A stretch of 64,000 bases of DNA, taken from assembly GCA_003290165.1 (NCBI GenBank), contig QNQO01000200.1, forward strand, positions 372,001 to 436,000. The letters run 5' to 3'. The notes under the pieces were generated by a model that was given only the letters and a program-made list of their open reading frames with translations, made no database searches and was not told the origin of the DNA. This DNA comes from Berberis thunbergii (lineage: Eukaryota > Streptophyta > Magnoliopsida > Ranunculales > Berberidaceae). Below, piece by piece: positions 1 to 10,962 of this stretch (positions are counted from its first letter, which is position 1; every line of letters starts with the position of its first letter). A program made the position numbers and the translations under genes.

Positions 1-123
1 CCAGTTTGAGACTGTCTGGTTCTGCAAAATAAAACCTCTATTCCAGACCGCTTCGTCCCGTTTCACTTGACTGAGACTGGGACAAATCCAATCATGAACC
101 GTTCTGGACGGTTCCCACCCCTA
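1..123. mobile_element. Right end of a hAT-type non-autonomous element (cut by window edge)
   Basis: The sequence ends with CCCACCCCTA at 114-123, the reverse complement of the TAGGGGTGGG terminus seen on other elements here. It is followed at once by the 8-mer ctctctat. This looks like the right terminus of a hAT-like element whose left end lies outside the window. No coding sequence is visible. The internal sequence is rich in gaacggttc-like motifs, as in the neighbouring element. Confidence 0.4.
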
Positions 124-131
124 CTCTCTAT

Positions 132-758
132 TAGGGGTGGGCATTTTGGACAGAAAAGTCGGACTAAACCGATCGGGTCGGTTCAGATCGTTTTTTATTA
201 ATTATAAATTTTTTGATTTTAAAACCCGCCCAGACCCGAAGTTTCTGGTCCGAGCCTCGATTTCCCTTTCTAAAACCCGTCGAATAACCGGCCTGGCCCA
301 TACTAATTTACTGTTGAAACATCTCAATTTTATGTATCGGCTTAAATTAATTTACTGTTGAAACGTCTTAATTTTGAAGCATCTCAATCACAACAACCAA
401 ATTTTCGACCCGGCCCATACTAAATTTTGGGCATTACAATCACATCAACCATATCTAAATGTTGTGATTGTTACCTATTAATTTACTGTTGGCTATTGTC
501 TAGCCTTTCTCAAATTCAACACTTTGGGTTGAAATTTGAGCTTTATAAAATTCAATTTGAGCTGAAATTTGGACTTTATAGAATTCAATTTGAATGTTGC
601 TCTAAGGACCGAGATCGGCTCGAAATTCAGTTAACCGTGACCTCGGTTAACCGGTCAACTCGATCTGATTACAGGCCTCATAAACAAGGGCTTAAATTTT
701 TTGGACCAATTTTCGATTTTTACATTTTGGGCCGATTACCCGGACCTGCCCAGCCCTA
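132..758. mobile_element. Non-autonomous hAT-type element with 8-bp target duplication
   Basis: Seen: the left end TAGGGGTGGGCA (132-143) and right end TGCCCAGCCCTA (747-758) are imperfect terminal inverted repeats. The flanking 8-mers are ctctctat (124-131) and ctctctac (759-766), 7 of 8 identical. An 8-bp target duplication with short TIRs is the hAT signature. The 627-bp body encodes no transposase, so the element would need a transposase from elsewhere. It lies immediately beside another hAT-like right end (1-123), so one 8-mer may have served both insertions. Confidence 0.7.
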
Positions 759-759
759 C

Positions 760-2081
760 TCTCTACTAAGTGGCATTCTCTATACAAAATAAAGAACCAC
801 ATAAGCAATTTATGCCACATCACCCCACCTTCATGTTTTCTCCATAAATAAAAGTTACACACAATATGCACAAATCTCTCACATTATTTTGATAAAAACT
901 TTCAATATTCCACAGAAATCCCGACCTCACTACATACCTCACCTAAAATTTCTCCACATTTTCTTTCTATTAGATGAAATACAAATATGAAAATTGAAAC
1001 CCTTTCCATGAATTCTGATTTCTTTCGGAATTGGATTTTCATGAATAGTGAAAAAATCAGTTTCGTGAAGAATCGATTTTCTTTTAATAAATAGATAACC
1101 AAACAGTGAAAATCCGCATAACATGTGAAATGAAATTAATTTTCCCTGAAAATAATTTCTAAAACTTACACAAGTGAAACATCTCAACTTGCAGATATTA
1201 ATTCTTAAGTCCATATTCATACACATATTTTCCATGGAAAATGAATTTGTTCCACCTCGAACATGTGTTAAGGCTATTTGATAGCCCAACATTTTCCATG
1301 GCAAATTTTCTCTCTCTAAGGAATGGAAACCATCAATTTAGGTTATTTTCTTTCCTTTCCAAGTCCTCCACTCCCCCAAGGAATAGAAACCCAGAAAAAT
1401 GTTACCTCTTGACCTTGACCATTGACCAGACCTTGATTATGTTTGATTTATTTTTATTAAGCTTTGAACAAGCATAAAGTGCAAACTGTAGCTTCCATTT
1501 TGACACGATTTTTGTTGTTGCAATCATCGCTTCAAGATCTATTTAATAACATTATTATTTTATAATTTTGATAAAATTATATGTTTACCCTTCAAAGTTA
1601 ATTTCTGTGTGTTTTTTTTATTTATAATAATATGTGATAGGTCAATGCAAACCTTAGAATTTTGATGTATGGTAATATTGAGGCGCAAGCCTTTGCATTT
1701 TTGTTAAAACACAATTGATAAAAATACTAAAAAGATGGAGATAAATCAGAAAACAAATGAAAATATCATAATATGACATGATACAATTTTAATTAAAAAT
1801 ATCCTCTATCTCTCCATAACATTTTTAAAACGTCTCACCGAGTATTTTTGGATTAATCTTCTTCATCCTCGCAACCATGTAAATGTCACCACCTTTCTTA
1901 ATGTTTTGAATCTACTTTGTGCTTGATATATTTTTGTTTCATGACTTTGTTGTCATGCTCTTTACTCTTCACAAGATTGTATACATTCTTTTAATACAGA
2001 TTCAATCCAAAATTATTATTATTATTATTATTATTATTGTCATTGCTTTCCCTATCAAAATTTTTGCTTTTTCTGTAATTT

Positions 2082-2116
<35 letters not shown>

Positions 2117-2739
2117 CTTTGCTTCATTAAAAATTTTGAATTTTACTGTGCTCTTTCATATATATTTTTTTCCTTTCATATTGATGTCTTCATTATATAT
2201 GTCATTTTTAGTTTCGATAGATATTGTTCATCATTTTATTTATGATTAATATTTTTTATATATATTCCTAAATTTATATCAATGTTTTCATCTATGAATA
2301 TTCACTCAGCATTTAATGTTTGTTGTTGTACATATCGAGATCAAAGTAAAATAACCAACTGATACAAAAAACTACTAGGTTTGTTATAAAAAATGATCAA
2401 GAACATAAAACTAGTAGATTTTTTTTTATAAATTTATATCATGCAAAAAATGACCTTAACATTGATATATATATAAAAAAATAATAATAATAAAAAAAAC
2501 ACTACCATGTTTATTCTTTCCAAATATAAACAACCACCTGAAATCAAAATTATAGAAATACCTATAATTGAAACATCATTAATAAGAATCAATCGTTTCA
2601 TTATACATAATGCTACCAGCTTTATCAGTCTACATGATTTTAGCACGCCTTAAGGATTAGTTTTGAAGTAAATGTATTTTAATAAAAAAACAATCTTATA
2701 AAATAATTTCCGTGCTTAGCACGTGCTTATAAAAGCTAG
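760..2739 (+). mobile_element. Possible non-autonomous Helitron
   Basis: The 5' candidate end TCTCTACTA (760-768) fits the plant Helitron 5' consensus TCTMTAYTA. The 3' candidate end has a small hairpin, CGTGC-tta-GCACG (2711-2723), 12 nt before CTAG (2736-2739), followed by T as expected for insertion at an AT dinucleotide. The base before the 5' end is C rather than A, which weakens the call. The interior is AT-rich, with microsatellites and no Rep/helicase gene. The hAT element at 132-758 would have inserted at or into its 5' terminus. Confidence 0.35.
2011..2112. repeat. (ATT)n and (TA)n microsatellites
   Basis: An ATT trinucleotide run spans about 2011-2038 and a TA dinucleotide run about 2084-2112, within AT-rich non-coding DNA. 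Confidence 0.9.
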
Positions 2740-2908
2740 TTTTTTTATTGGGTCGTTGACCATTTTTATTTATTTATTAATCCATGCCCGAAGGCTACAT
2801 GATTGACCCTATAGGATTAACTAAACTGAGCTCTAATTGATGGACAAAAGGCTATAATAATGACCATTGGAGAAATAAGAATATTCCTAAAATAAAAAAA
2901 TTGTAAAT

Positions 2909-2979
2909 GTGGCTGCTAGGATTCGAGCACAGGTGTCCTAGGCCACAACGTGGAATTCTCACTACTAAACGACAACCAC
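2909..2979 (-). tRNA. tRNA-His(GTG)-like, probably a pseudogene
   Basis: On the minus strand this 71-nt stretch folds like plant cytosolic tRNA-His. The acceptor arm GTGGTTG pairs with CAGCCAC (one G:U). The anticodon loop TTGTGGC carries GTG. The T loop is CTCGAAT. Two adjacent mismatches in the anticodon stem (CCACG against CTAGG) and one mismatch plus one G:U in the T stem suggest decay. A run of seven T lies just downstream on the minus strand and could act as a Pol III terminator. It could also be the head of a tRNA-derived SINE, but no SINE body is evident. Confidence 0.6.
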
Positions 2980-3022
2980 AAGGTGATCCAAAGAAAATAA
3001 GAGACTAGTTTCTCTTTATAAT

Positions 3023-3557
3023 TGATGCATCCAAAATCCTATCTCCAATAAGTAAAATCTGCAAAACAAACGTTAGATTGTCAAAGACTACCTTTTTGGT
3101 GTTCGAAAGCACTCCGATGCTTAAGTTAGTAAGTCAGTTGGAGATGGAGATAAAACTAGACAGAGCTCAGGTAAAATGGCATACCTTTGTTGAATGTTCC
3201 TTTTACATTTTATAATGGTCGTTGTTAATTTCCTGCATGACTTAAACTTGTGAGGCGCAACGAGGGGAGATGTTCTCTGCAACAGTTCCTTCTTTATGAA
3301 GATTCGTCCTCGAAGGGGTAACTCCCTCCACAACTCTTTTTATATAACGTTTCTCCCCTTGGGAGAGAACTTTATTGGGTTTGGATTTGGGCCTCTGATT
3401 ATGATTTATTTTGACGGGCCTTGATTGGCTTTTCATGACTGGAATCGTCCTCTTTGGGCTTTATGAATTAGTCTGGTCATGGGATACTTGATCCTCATGT
3501 TGAATGATTTCTGCCACATGTACAGCTGAAATGCCAGTCTTATTTGATGTATCATCA
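3023..3557 (-). repeat. LTR of Tat-like Ty3/gypsy family A (3' LTR, reversed)
   Basis: On the + strand the LTR runs from TGATGCATCC to TATCATCA; read on the minus strand it starts TGATGATACATC and ends ATGCATCA. It is 535 bp long. Related copies lie at 34294-34821, 57794-58332 (forward) and 63114-63648. Just beyond its high-coordinate end is the reverse of a polypurine tract (tactccccttctt), so this is the 3' LTR of a minus-strand element whose accessory ORF region follows. Confidence 0.8.
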
Positions 3558-4740
3558 ACTACTCCCCTTCTTAGTTAGTGGGTGTGTTCGCGTGGCCACT
3601 AACTGTATGGTGGTTGGATTTTTCGATTCCACCATCACAATGCGTTTAATGCAGATACCAATTGTTAGTGTTTTCATCTCTTCGATGTCTCGTCTGCCTG
3701 TTCATTTTGGCGTGATTTTTTGGATTTTGTGCAACCGTCACATTTCATACATTTTTCCATGAGTGGGCCTTTCGTTTTTATCCTTATAAAAGGAAGAAGT
3801 TGGTACAGTATCCTTCCTTTTACATTGACTTCCTTCCCAGTTGTTGATTTCTTCTCCTTTTGTTTTCATCTCATAACGATGTATGGCTTCAAGGTTTTGC
3901 ACGGCGACACGCTTGATGCTTGTGAGGCTTACTACTTGCCTAAGCGGGGGACGTGGACAACTTTGGATAACATTCGTCATGACTACTCTCTGCCAGCCGA
4001 TCTTGAGATCATCCTTCCTGAAGTGGGTGCTAATCCTTGTCATCCGAAGTCTGGATATATTGCTTTGTATCCCGACATGTTTCACTCTTGTTTCAGGCTT
4101 CCAGTTCCTGAGATCATTTGGGAATACCTAGATTTGTGGGTATTGCTCATGTTCAGATGGTTCCTAATGGCTGGAGGGTGTTGATCACGACCTTGGCGAG
4201 TCATTTTATCTGAGATTCCTATGAATGTCAGGGTCTTGCACTCCTTGGTGGGGTTCGGAGTAAATGTTAATTGTACCTGTTATCTTCATCATCCACCTTG
4301 CTTTAAGGATTTACGAGAAGAGTATGGGGGCTGGTTGAGGCCCTGGTTTTACACATCCATTGCTTCTGACTATTTTAAGTTGTGCAATCATCAAATTTTG
4401 TGATTGTTCTGAGAGCCAAAGAGGAACAAACCAACATTGACATTGGAGAAGCGGGAGCTTTGTGACCGGTTTAATAAACAACCCCGTGTATCTATTTCCT
4501 TGCTACGGATGCTATTACTCGTAATGGTCTATATACCTTGAGTGAGGCGAGTAATGCAGAATTTACCGGCTCGCGCTTTGGGAGTTACTGTCGCGTGTGC
4601 TGGTAAAGTCATCGTATCCAGAGAGGTCGGGACATTCTCTTCTGGTTAGCGTTGGTGATGTAGATGTAGTTCGGGAGGGGAGCTCCATTAGGGAGCTTAT
4701 GGGCTGTGTTGCTCTTGTTACTGCCAGAGATTATGGTAAT
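3558..4740 (+). pseudogene. Decayed accessory ORF (gypsy-type Transposase_28-like) of family A element
   Basis: An ATG at 3879-3881 opens a frame that reads to 4184, followed by further broken frames. The peptide contains YYLPKRGTW, HDYSLPADLEIILP and HPKSGYIALYPDMF. This resembles the plant 'putative gypsy type transposon' domain (Pfam Transposase_28), usually found in accessory ORFs of Tat-type elements; the assignment is from memory. The ORF is antisense to its element and lies between pol and the 3' LTR. The same arrangement recurs at 55573-57490 and at the right edge of the window. The frame is interrupted and the element is cut at 4740, so no function is expected. Confidence 0.6.
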
Positions 4741-4894
4741 TGTTGAAGTCATTTTTCGCTCCCTACTTTGACCTAATCTCGTTGACCCGCTAATTTACAC
4801 AAGTAATGCAAGTGAGCCACAGACTACCGTTGTAGTGGCCGATGGCACTCCGATGCTAAAGTCAGACATGGATTTGAGGAAGGCGTAATGTTGT
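4741..4894 (-). repeat. Inverted 154-bp fragment of LTR family B
   Basis: It reads as the reverse complement of the LTR-B 3' end: a TGNTGNAGTC start, the motif atttttcgctccct, and further on gatgctaaagtc. The match stops at 4894, exactly where the forward LTR-B of element B1 starts (4895). It is therefore a scrap of a third family B copy in opposite orientation, truncated by or recombined with B1. Confidence 0.65.
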
Positions 4895-5581
4895 TGATGA
4901 TACATAAAAACTGTCACACTCCAGAGCCGTACACTTTTCAAGAAGATCTCAAAGAACTACAGGCCCCAGCATCAGCTCAATGCTGATTCGGCCCAAGCGG
5001 TTCTAAGCTCGCTCACTTCAGTCCGCTAGGTGAACCCAAACTCCCCACAACACGCTAGGCCCACACGTCTCACAACTATCCTGAATACCCATAAGCTCTC
5101 CTTAGGCAAATATTTTGAGGATCAGATTCAAACGAGCAACTACAACTGTTCTCCGCTTCCAACTAGGAAGCAAACACTAGAGAATCTTCCACACAGGGAA
5201 ACTCCTTTCTACAGATTGCTCTTGATTTGGGAACTATCTCCCACGTATCTAGGAACACAGAGCTAACATGGAATTTTCCTCCTACATCACGACTCCTAAT
5301 TAGAGAGGGATCTCCACGAAGATCTCCTCCCTAAACTATGCCTACGATGGCCTGGTTGAACTAGGACTTCTTGCACTATAAATAAGACATGAGGTTGGTA
5401 AGCTAAGGTACGCTACAAATTCCCTGTTACAACATTACACCTTCCTTAGAGACCTGTTTGACTTTAGCATCAAAGTGTCATTGGCCACCCCACGGTGGTA
5501 TGCGGCTCATGTGTGCTACTTGTGTAGGTTAACAGGTTAGCAGGATCCAGGTCAGAGCAGGGAGCAAAAATGAATGCATCA
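4895..5581 (+). repeat. 5' LTR of element B1 (687 bp)
   Basis: It begins TGATGATACATAAA and ends GAATGCATCA. It is followed by TTTGGCGTCGTCCGTGGGGA-like sequence (from 5583), the usual leader/primer-site region of plant gypsy elements. It is homologous to the LTRs at 18870-19505 and 22024-22695, sharing segments such as the tctccacgaagatct block and the gatgcatca end. Confidence 0.75.
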
Positions 5582-5763
5582 GTTTGGCGTCGTCCGTGGG
5601 GACGACATAGTTCGTAACTTTACACTAAACGTCGTCTCCTTTCAAAAACACTGAGAGATGCAACGAATAGCCAGAGGACGCATCCAATGCTCAAACTGTC
5701 CCTATACCGCCCCTTTCATTAGTTCCTGTCAAGCGTGGGCATCCAACTCACAGTCCTGCTCCG

Positions 5764-6063
5764 ATGGCAGCACCATTGAATCGTGAATCGGATGAAAAAT
5801 CTTTTTTCATGCTCCATGCTCTGTTTATAATTAAGGCGCTCACATCAGTGAAGCAAAGGCCTGACGAGACACTAGAGACGTATTTAACCCGCTTTAATAG
5901 TGAGTTAACTACTGTCCACACGTGCAACGATACAACAATTGTTTCAGCATTCATTAACGGATTGCGGAAAGGAAAGTTTTACAACTTTCTGATGCTAGAC
6001 CCTCCGGTGAACATGACTGACCTGACAAAGCAAGCACAAAACTTCATTGCCCGTGAGAGTTGA
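5764..6063 (+). pseudogene. gag fragment of element B1
   Basis: The peptide contains VKQRPDETLETYLTRFNSEL and FINGLRKGKF, typical of the plant retrotransposon gag (capsid) domain, which packages element RNA into particles. Only about 100 residues are continuous, and the N-terminal part and zinc knuckle are missing or scrambled. The next frame overlaps its end at 6047. A related gag fragment lies in B2 at 19729-20130. Confidence 0.65.
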
Positions 6064-6916
6064 ACAGAGAAGAACCAAACCCGGGGAGCCATCGGTCAAC
6101 ATAATACATGTGCTTCACGGAGCATATTCCGAGTTCGAGCTATCCAATAGGTCCAGAAAAAGTGCTCTACGAGATATGAGGATCCAAGCGATATGTGGCG
6201 AACAACCGACACAACATGGTCGGAAGCAAGGCACATATGCGCCTATGGTATTTACGGAGAAGGATCTCAAGGGCTTACAACTCCCGCATGACAACGCCCT
6301 GGTGGTGACAGTTTTTCTAACAGGTTGGGAGGTAAGAAGGTCCTTGGTCGATATCAGGAGCTCGATGAACGTCTTTTTCCTCCGTACACTTCGCAACATG
6401 CAACTAGTCAAAACAACATTAAGTTCTGATGGTCGTTCGGTGACTGACTTCAGTGGTGAAAAACGGTTCCCCCTTGGAAAGATACAGCTGACAATAATAG
6501 CGGGAGAACTGCCAACTCATAAAACCACATTTCAGAAGTTCATAGTAATTGACACACCTTTGGCGTACAATGCAGTTTTGGGAAGACCCTGGATACACCA
6601 GATGGGAGCGGCGATCTCCACCCTGCACCAGTGTGTCAAGTACCAAAAGAATCAAATGGTCGGTACATTGCGAGGAAATTTGTTGGCGGCTAGGGAATGC
6701 CAATACATGAAAACTTTGCTACCCGACAATCCTCAAGAGGCAGCCAATTCAACGGCTAAGACTACCCTCAGTTCAACCCGAAGCATCGAGGAGGAACGAC
6801 TGGCACCAGGTATTGAGGCACCGATAAACCCTCGAGGCCGACCCAATGCAGGACAACCAGAGGAAGAAACCGTTACGACCTACCTCGACATCCCTCAAAA
6901 CAACAAGGTCATTTAG
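6047..6916 (+). pseudogene. gag tail and aspartic protease region of element B1
   Basis: This 289-codon frame covers the gag-protease junction and the retropepsin-like protease. Landmarks are FTEKDLKGLQLPHDNALVVT, the flap-side LGRPWIHQMGAA, and a C-terminal acidic linker. The catalytic Asp-Thr-Gly motif is changed to Asp-Ile-Arg in SLVDIRSS, whereas B2 keeps VDTGSS, so this copy should have no protease activity. It is followed by reverse transcriptase sequence in a different frame. Confidence 0.7.
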
Positions 6917-6940
6917 ATCAATTCTCACCTAAGCAAGGTA

Positions 6941-7764
6941 GTGGCAAAACTACTCACGGAGCTGCTACAACATAACCAGGACATCTTCCCCTGGACCATG
7001 CGTGATATGGTCAGGATCGATCCTTCAATAATCACTCATTGCCTCAAAGTTGAACCTTCGAATAACACCGTCAGACAGAAGAAAAGGCCTGTGGCATCCG
7101 AAAAGAACGTGATCATAAACGAGGAACTACAACGTTTACTTGACATAGACATGATCAAGGAAGCGTGATACCCTAACTGGTCGGCAAACACCGTTCTGGT
7201 AAAAAAGAAAAATGGGAAGTGGAGAGTGTGCGCACACTACACTAACCTAAACAAAGCCTACCTAAAGGACATCTTCTCACTCCCCCGCATAGATCAGATC
7301 ACAGAAGCCACTTCGGGACACGTTCTACTCAACTTTATGGACGCCTATTCAGGCTACAATCAAATATTGATGCACACCCAAATCAATAGAAAACTTATTT
7401 TATGACAGAAAGAGGAATATACTGCTATAGGGTAATGTCATTCGGCCTGAAAAATGATGGAGCTACTTACCAACGATTTGTCAATCGAATGTTCAAAGAA
7501 CAGATTGGTAGAAATATGGAAGTATACATCGACAACATGCTGGTCAAGAGCCTTCGCAGCCACGACCACATACAAAATCTTTTCAAAGCATTTGACCAAC
7601 TCAGGAAATACCGGATGAAACTCAACCCACAAAAGTGCACATTCGGAGTCGAGTCTGGGAAATTCTTAAGCTATATAGTGAACAAAAGGGGAATCGAGAC
7701 CAATCCTAAACAGATTCATGCCCTTCTCGACATGAAATCTTCGACCAATATCAGAGACATTTAG
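6941..7764 (+). pseudogene. Reverse transcriptase region of element B1
   Basis: Recognisable RT blocks in order: VRQKKRPVASEKN, ELQRLLDIDMIKEA followed by a stop near 7168, KKKNGKWRVCAHYTNLNKAY, FMDAYSGYNQI, a second break near 7400, CYRVMSFGLKNDGATYQRFV, and the active-site box as YIDNMLVKS. The second catalytic Asp of YxDD is Asn. The frame stops again at 7764. Stops, a frameshift and the active-site change make it non-functional. Confidence 0.75.
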
Positions 7765-8705
7765 AGCTTGACTGGGAGGGTGGCAACACTCAACAAATTT
7801 ATGTCAAAGTCGTCCGACAAATGCCTCCCATTTTTCAAGATACTAAGAGAGAGCAAAGGATTTTCATGTAACAAGGAATGCGAACAAGCTTTTCAGAACC
7901 TGAAAAAATACATAGGGAGTCCTGAGCTATTATCAAAGCTCGTGATAGATGAAACACTATACTTGTACCTATTTGTTTCAAAACAGCCTGTAAGTTCGGA
8001 ACTCGTACGAGACGACCAAGGAACCCAGAGGCCAGTATACTACACTAGCAAAACCTTCATAGAAGCAGAACACACTATCCGAACCTGGAAAAGTTGGCTT
8101 TGGCGTTGGTCTTATCCTCCAGAAAACTGAGGCATTATTTTCAGGCACACTCTATAACGGTCCTAACCAAACATCCACTCTACTCGGTATCACATAAATC
8201 CGAGCTATCTGGCAGGATGGTGAAATGATCGGTAGAACTCGGGAAGTTCGATATAAAACATGCTTCAAGAACCGGCATCAAAACCTAGACACTCACATAC
8301 TTCATCGCTAAATTCACTGGCGGAGAAGAGCCAGAGATAGACTACCAACTCACAGAATCAGATGTCCCAGCATGGACCCTCCGTTGCGACAGATCTTCAA
8401 CCGATAGGGTGAGCGGAGTAGGGATCACACTCCGCTCCCCTAGCGGCTTCATCCTCGAAAAGGCAGTCAGATTCCACTTCTTCGCTTCAAATAACGAGGC
8501 CGAATATGAAACACTCCCATCAGACCTGAAGCTAGCCTTTGGGATCAGCATAGATCGCCTAACAGCATACAGTGACTCAAGACTAGTAGTAAACCGGGTC
8601 AAAGGGGATTTCAATAGAAAAGATCCCCACATGATAGCCTATCGCAACAAGGCACTTGGCTTAATAGGCAAATTCAAGAGCTGCCAACTCACACAGTGCC
8701 CCTGA
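7765..8705 (+). pseudogene. Dual RNase H region of element B1
   Basis: The first part (7768-8130) has RPVYYTSKTFIEAEH, typical of the connection/RNase H domain directly after RT. The second part (8409-8705) has ITLRSPSGFI, FFASNNEAEYETL and AYSDSRLVVNRVKGDF, which fit a second, RNase HI-type domain. A second RNase H between the first and integrase is known for the Tat clade. Both parts are interrupted by stops. Confidence 0.65.
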
Positions 8706-9900
8706 GACGACCACAAAAGAGCTGACGAGCTAGCAAAAGAAGCCTCAGCCTCCAATGAAGACTCCAACGGCCTCATTGAATATCAAGATAAATCAAGCCT
8801 CTACGAGGAAGAACATAGAGATATATGCGCCGTGAAAACACAGTCCAATTGGATGACTCTGATACTAGAATATATAGCAATCAAGGCCCTACAAACCGAG
8901 AAGATTGAAGCACGAAGACTTAAAAATAGAGCCACAATGTACACTCTCCTTAACGATAAGTTATACATGAGGTTTGTGAAAGGGCCCTTGCTCTAATGCC
9001 TATCACCTTCAGAGGCAAGCCAAGTCTTAGAAGTCATCCACAGCGGTATATGTGGGAATCATCCAGGCAGGATAACCCTCGCCCATAAGGCCCTGACTCT
9101 AGGGTACTATCAGCCGACCATATACCAGCTCAACCACTAATCCCAATGACTAGTCCATGGTCGTTCGCGCAATGGGGAATGGACATATGGGGCTTGCAAA
9201 AAAATTCTCCTTGTCACTGTCGACTACTTCACCAAGTGGGTAGAGGTCGAGCCCCTGTCCAAAATAGGGCAGGTCCAGATCAAAAAATTCATATGGGCCA
9301 CCATCGTCTGTAGATTTGGCATCCCTAGAGTATTGGTCAGTGACAACGGAACCCAGTTTGAAGGTAACAAGGTCAAAGAACTGTGCAAAAGTTTGGGAGT
9401 CAAGCACCTCTTATCCTCGCCAAGACACCCCTTAGGCTAACGACCAAGCAAAAGTTACCAACCGGACGATTCTAGAAGTCATCAAAAGAAAACTCGATGC
9501 AATTAAAAAAAATGGGTTTCAAAGCTACCAGAAATACTTTGGGCATATCGAACAACTAAAAGAATCCCTACAGAAGATACACCCTTCGCTCTAGCATACG
9601 GGTCATAAGCTATGGTTCCGGTAGAACTCGAGGTGCCAACCTTCCGGATGAAAGAGTTCAGACCAGACGATAACGTTGAAGCCTTGCTCATGGGACTAGA
9701 CCTCCTCGACGAAAAATGGATCTAGCATCCGCCAAAATAGTCGCCTACCAACAAGGAATGGCGCAATACTACAACAAGAAGGTCGAGCCACACAAATTCA
9801 AGGTGGTAAACTGGGTATTTACGAAGACAAAGCAAAACACCAAAGAAGCTGGAGCGGGAAAGCTAAATCTGAACTAGGAATGATCCTATAGAGTTGCCAA
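8706..9900 (+). pseudogene. Integrase region of element B1
   Basis: The broken frames contain a zinc-binding-like stretch (IHSGICGNHPGR near 9030-9060), WGMDIWG carrying the first core Asp near 9180, and VLVSDNGTQFEGNK carrying the second core Asp near 9335. The tail contains MVPVELEVPTFR-like sequence near 9610. Integrase would insert the element DNA; here several frames are needed to read it, so it is dead. Confidence 0.6.
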
Positions 9901-10084
9901 ATTCAAAAGATCGGGAAACATACTAGCTGGAAGACGTCGATGACGACGATCTTAAACGACCATGGAATGTAGAGCATCTCAAAAATATTATCAATAAAAT
10001 ATTTTGCTCTTACCAAAATTTCCATTGCTGTCCGTTACAACCCTCCACCAGCCCAGCTATGACCAAACCCGAATATCAACCCAA
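9901..10084. other. Non-coding spacer downstream of B1 pol
   Basis: No gene is seen. The sequence runs from the end of the integrase tail into the tandem array. Confidence 0.4.
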
Positions 10085-10962
10085 AGCCTAATATGCTTTG
10101 TGCGAATTACGATGGCAGAGGAAGTGGGAGTCTAGGCAGCGTTGGTCTGCTGATGACGACGACTCGCCAATGGATCATTACTCTCAATGCAGACAATGAT
10201 CACCAAACTTGCCAGGTAAGCCGAGTTAGTTCGAGATTGATGACGATGGCTTCTGGTGCCCAAAGCCTAGTCTGTGCGATATGGATCACGATGGCGAAAG
10301 AAGTGGGAGTCTAGTTAGCGCTGGACCGTTGATGATGACAACTCGCCAAGGGATCATTACTCTCAATGCAAACAATGATCACCGAACTTGCTAGGTAAGC
10401 CAAGTCAGTTCGCGACTGATAACGACGGTTTTTGGTGCCCAAAGCCTAGTCTGCTCGATGCGGATAACGATGGCGGAGGAAGTGGGAGTCTAGTCAGCAC
10501 TGGTTCGCTGATGATGATGACTCGCCAAGGGATCATTACTCTCTATGGAGACAATGATCGCCGAACTTGTCAGGTTAGCCCAGTCAATTCGTGATTGATG
10601 ACGACAACTTCTGGTGCCCAAAGCCTAGTCCGCGCGATGCAGATCATGATGGTGAAGGATCTGGGAGTTTAGTCAGCGTCGGTCCGCTGATGACAACGAC
10701 TCGCCAATGAATCATTACTCTCAATATGCAGACAATGATCGCCGAACTTGCCAGATAAGTCCAGTCATTTCGCGACTGATAACGACGACTTCTAGTGCCC
10801 AAAGCCTAAACCGTTTCATGCGGATAACGACGGTGGATAAAATAGGAGTCTAGTCATCAGTGGTCCGCTGATGATGACAACTCCCCAAGGGATTATTACT
10901 TTCAATGCAAACAATGATGGCTGAATTTGCCAGGTAAGTTCAGTCATTTTGCGACTGATGGC
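10085..10962. repeat. 180-bp tandem array (about 4.8 copies) in element B1
   Basis: Near-identical units recur with a period of about 180-182 bp. Landmarks are 'agtgggagtctag', 'actcgccaa.ggatcattactct' and 'tggtgcccaaagcct', with unit starts near 10092, 10272, 10452, 10633 and 10813. It lies between pol and the expected accessory ORF/3' LTR, the usual position of tandem arrays in Tat-type elements. Short frames inside it (10093-10594) merely follow the repeat and are not genes. Confidence 0.85.

Larger units (their letters stand above)
4895..10962 (+). mobile_element. Tat-like Ty3/gypsy element B1 (5' LTR to tandem-repeat region)
   Basis: An old, heavily mutated plus-strand element. The order is 5' LTR (4895-5581), leader, gag, protease, reverse transcriptase, RNase H, a second RNase H-like domain, integrase, then a 180-bp tandem array up to 10962, where an Athila-type element begins. 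The gag-PR-RT-RH-aRH-INT order with a downstream repeat array and antisense accessory ORF fits the Tat clade. The continuation appears at 17548-18568. No 3' LTR of its own is visible. Many stops and frameshifts exclude autonomous activity. Confidence 0.75.

Noticed and set aside
939..1304. 121-codon minus-strand frame near the left edge
   Set aside because: AT-rich, overlapping other frames, no recognisable domain; inside a probable non-autonomous element.
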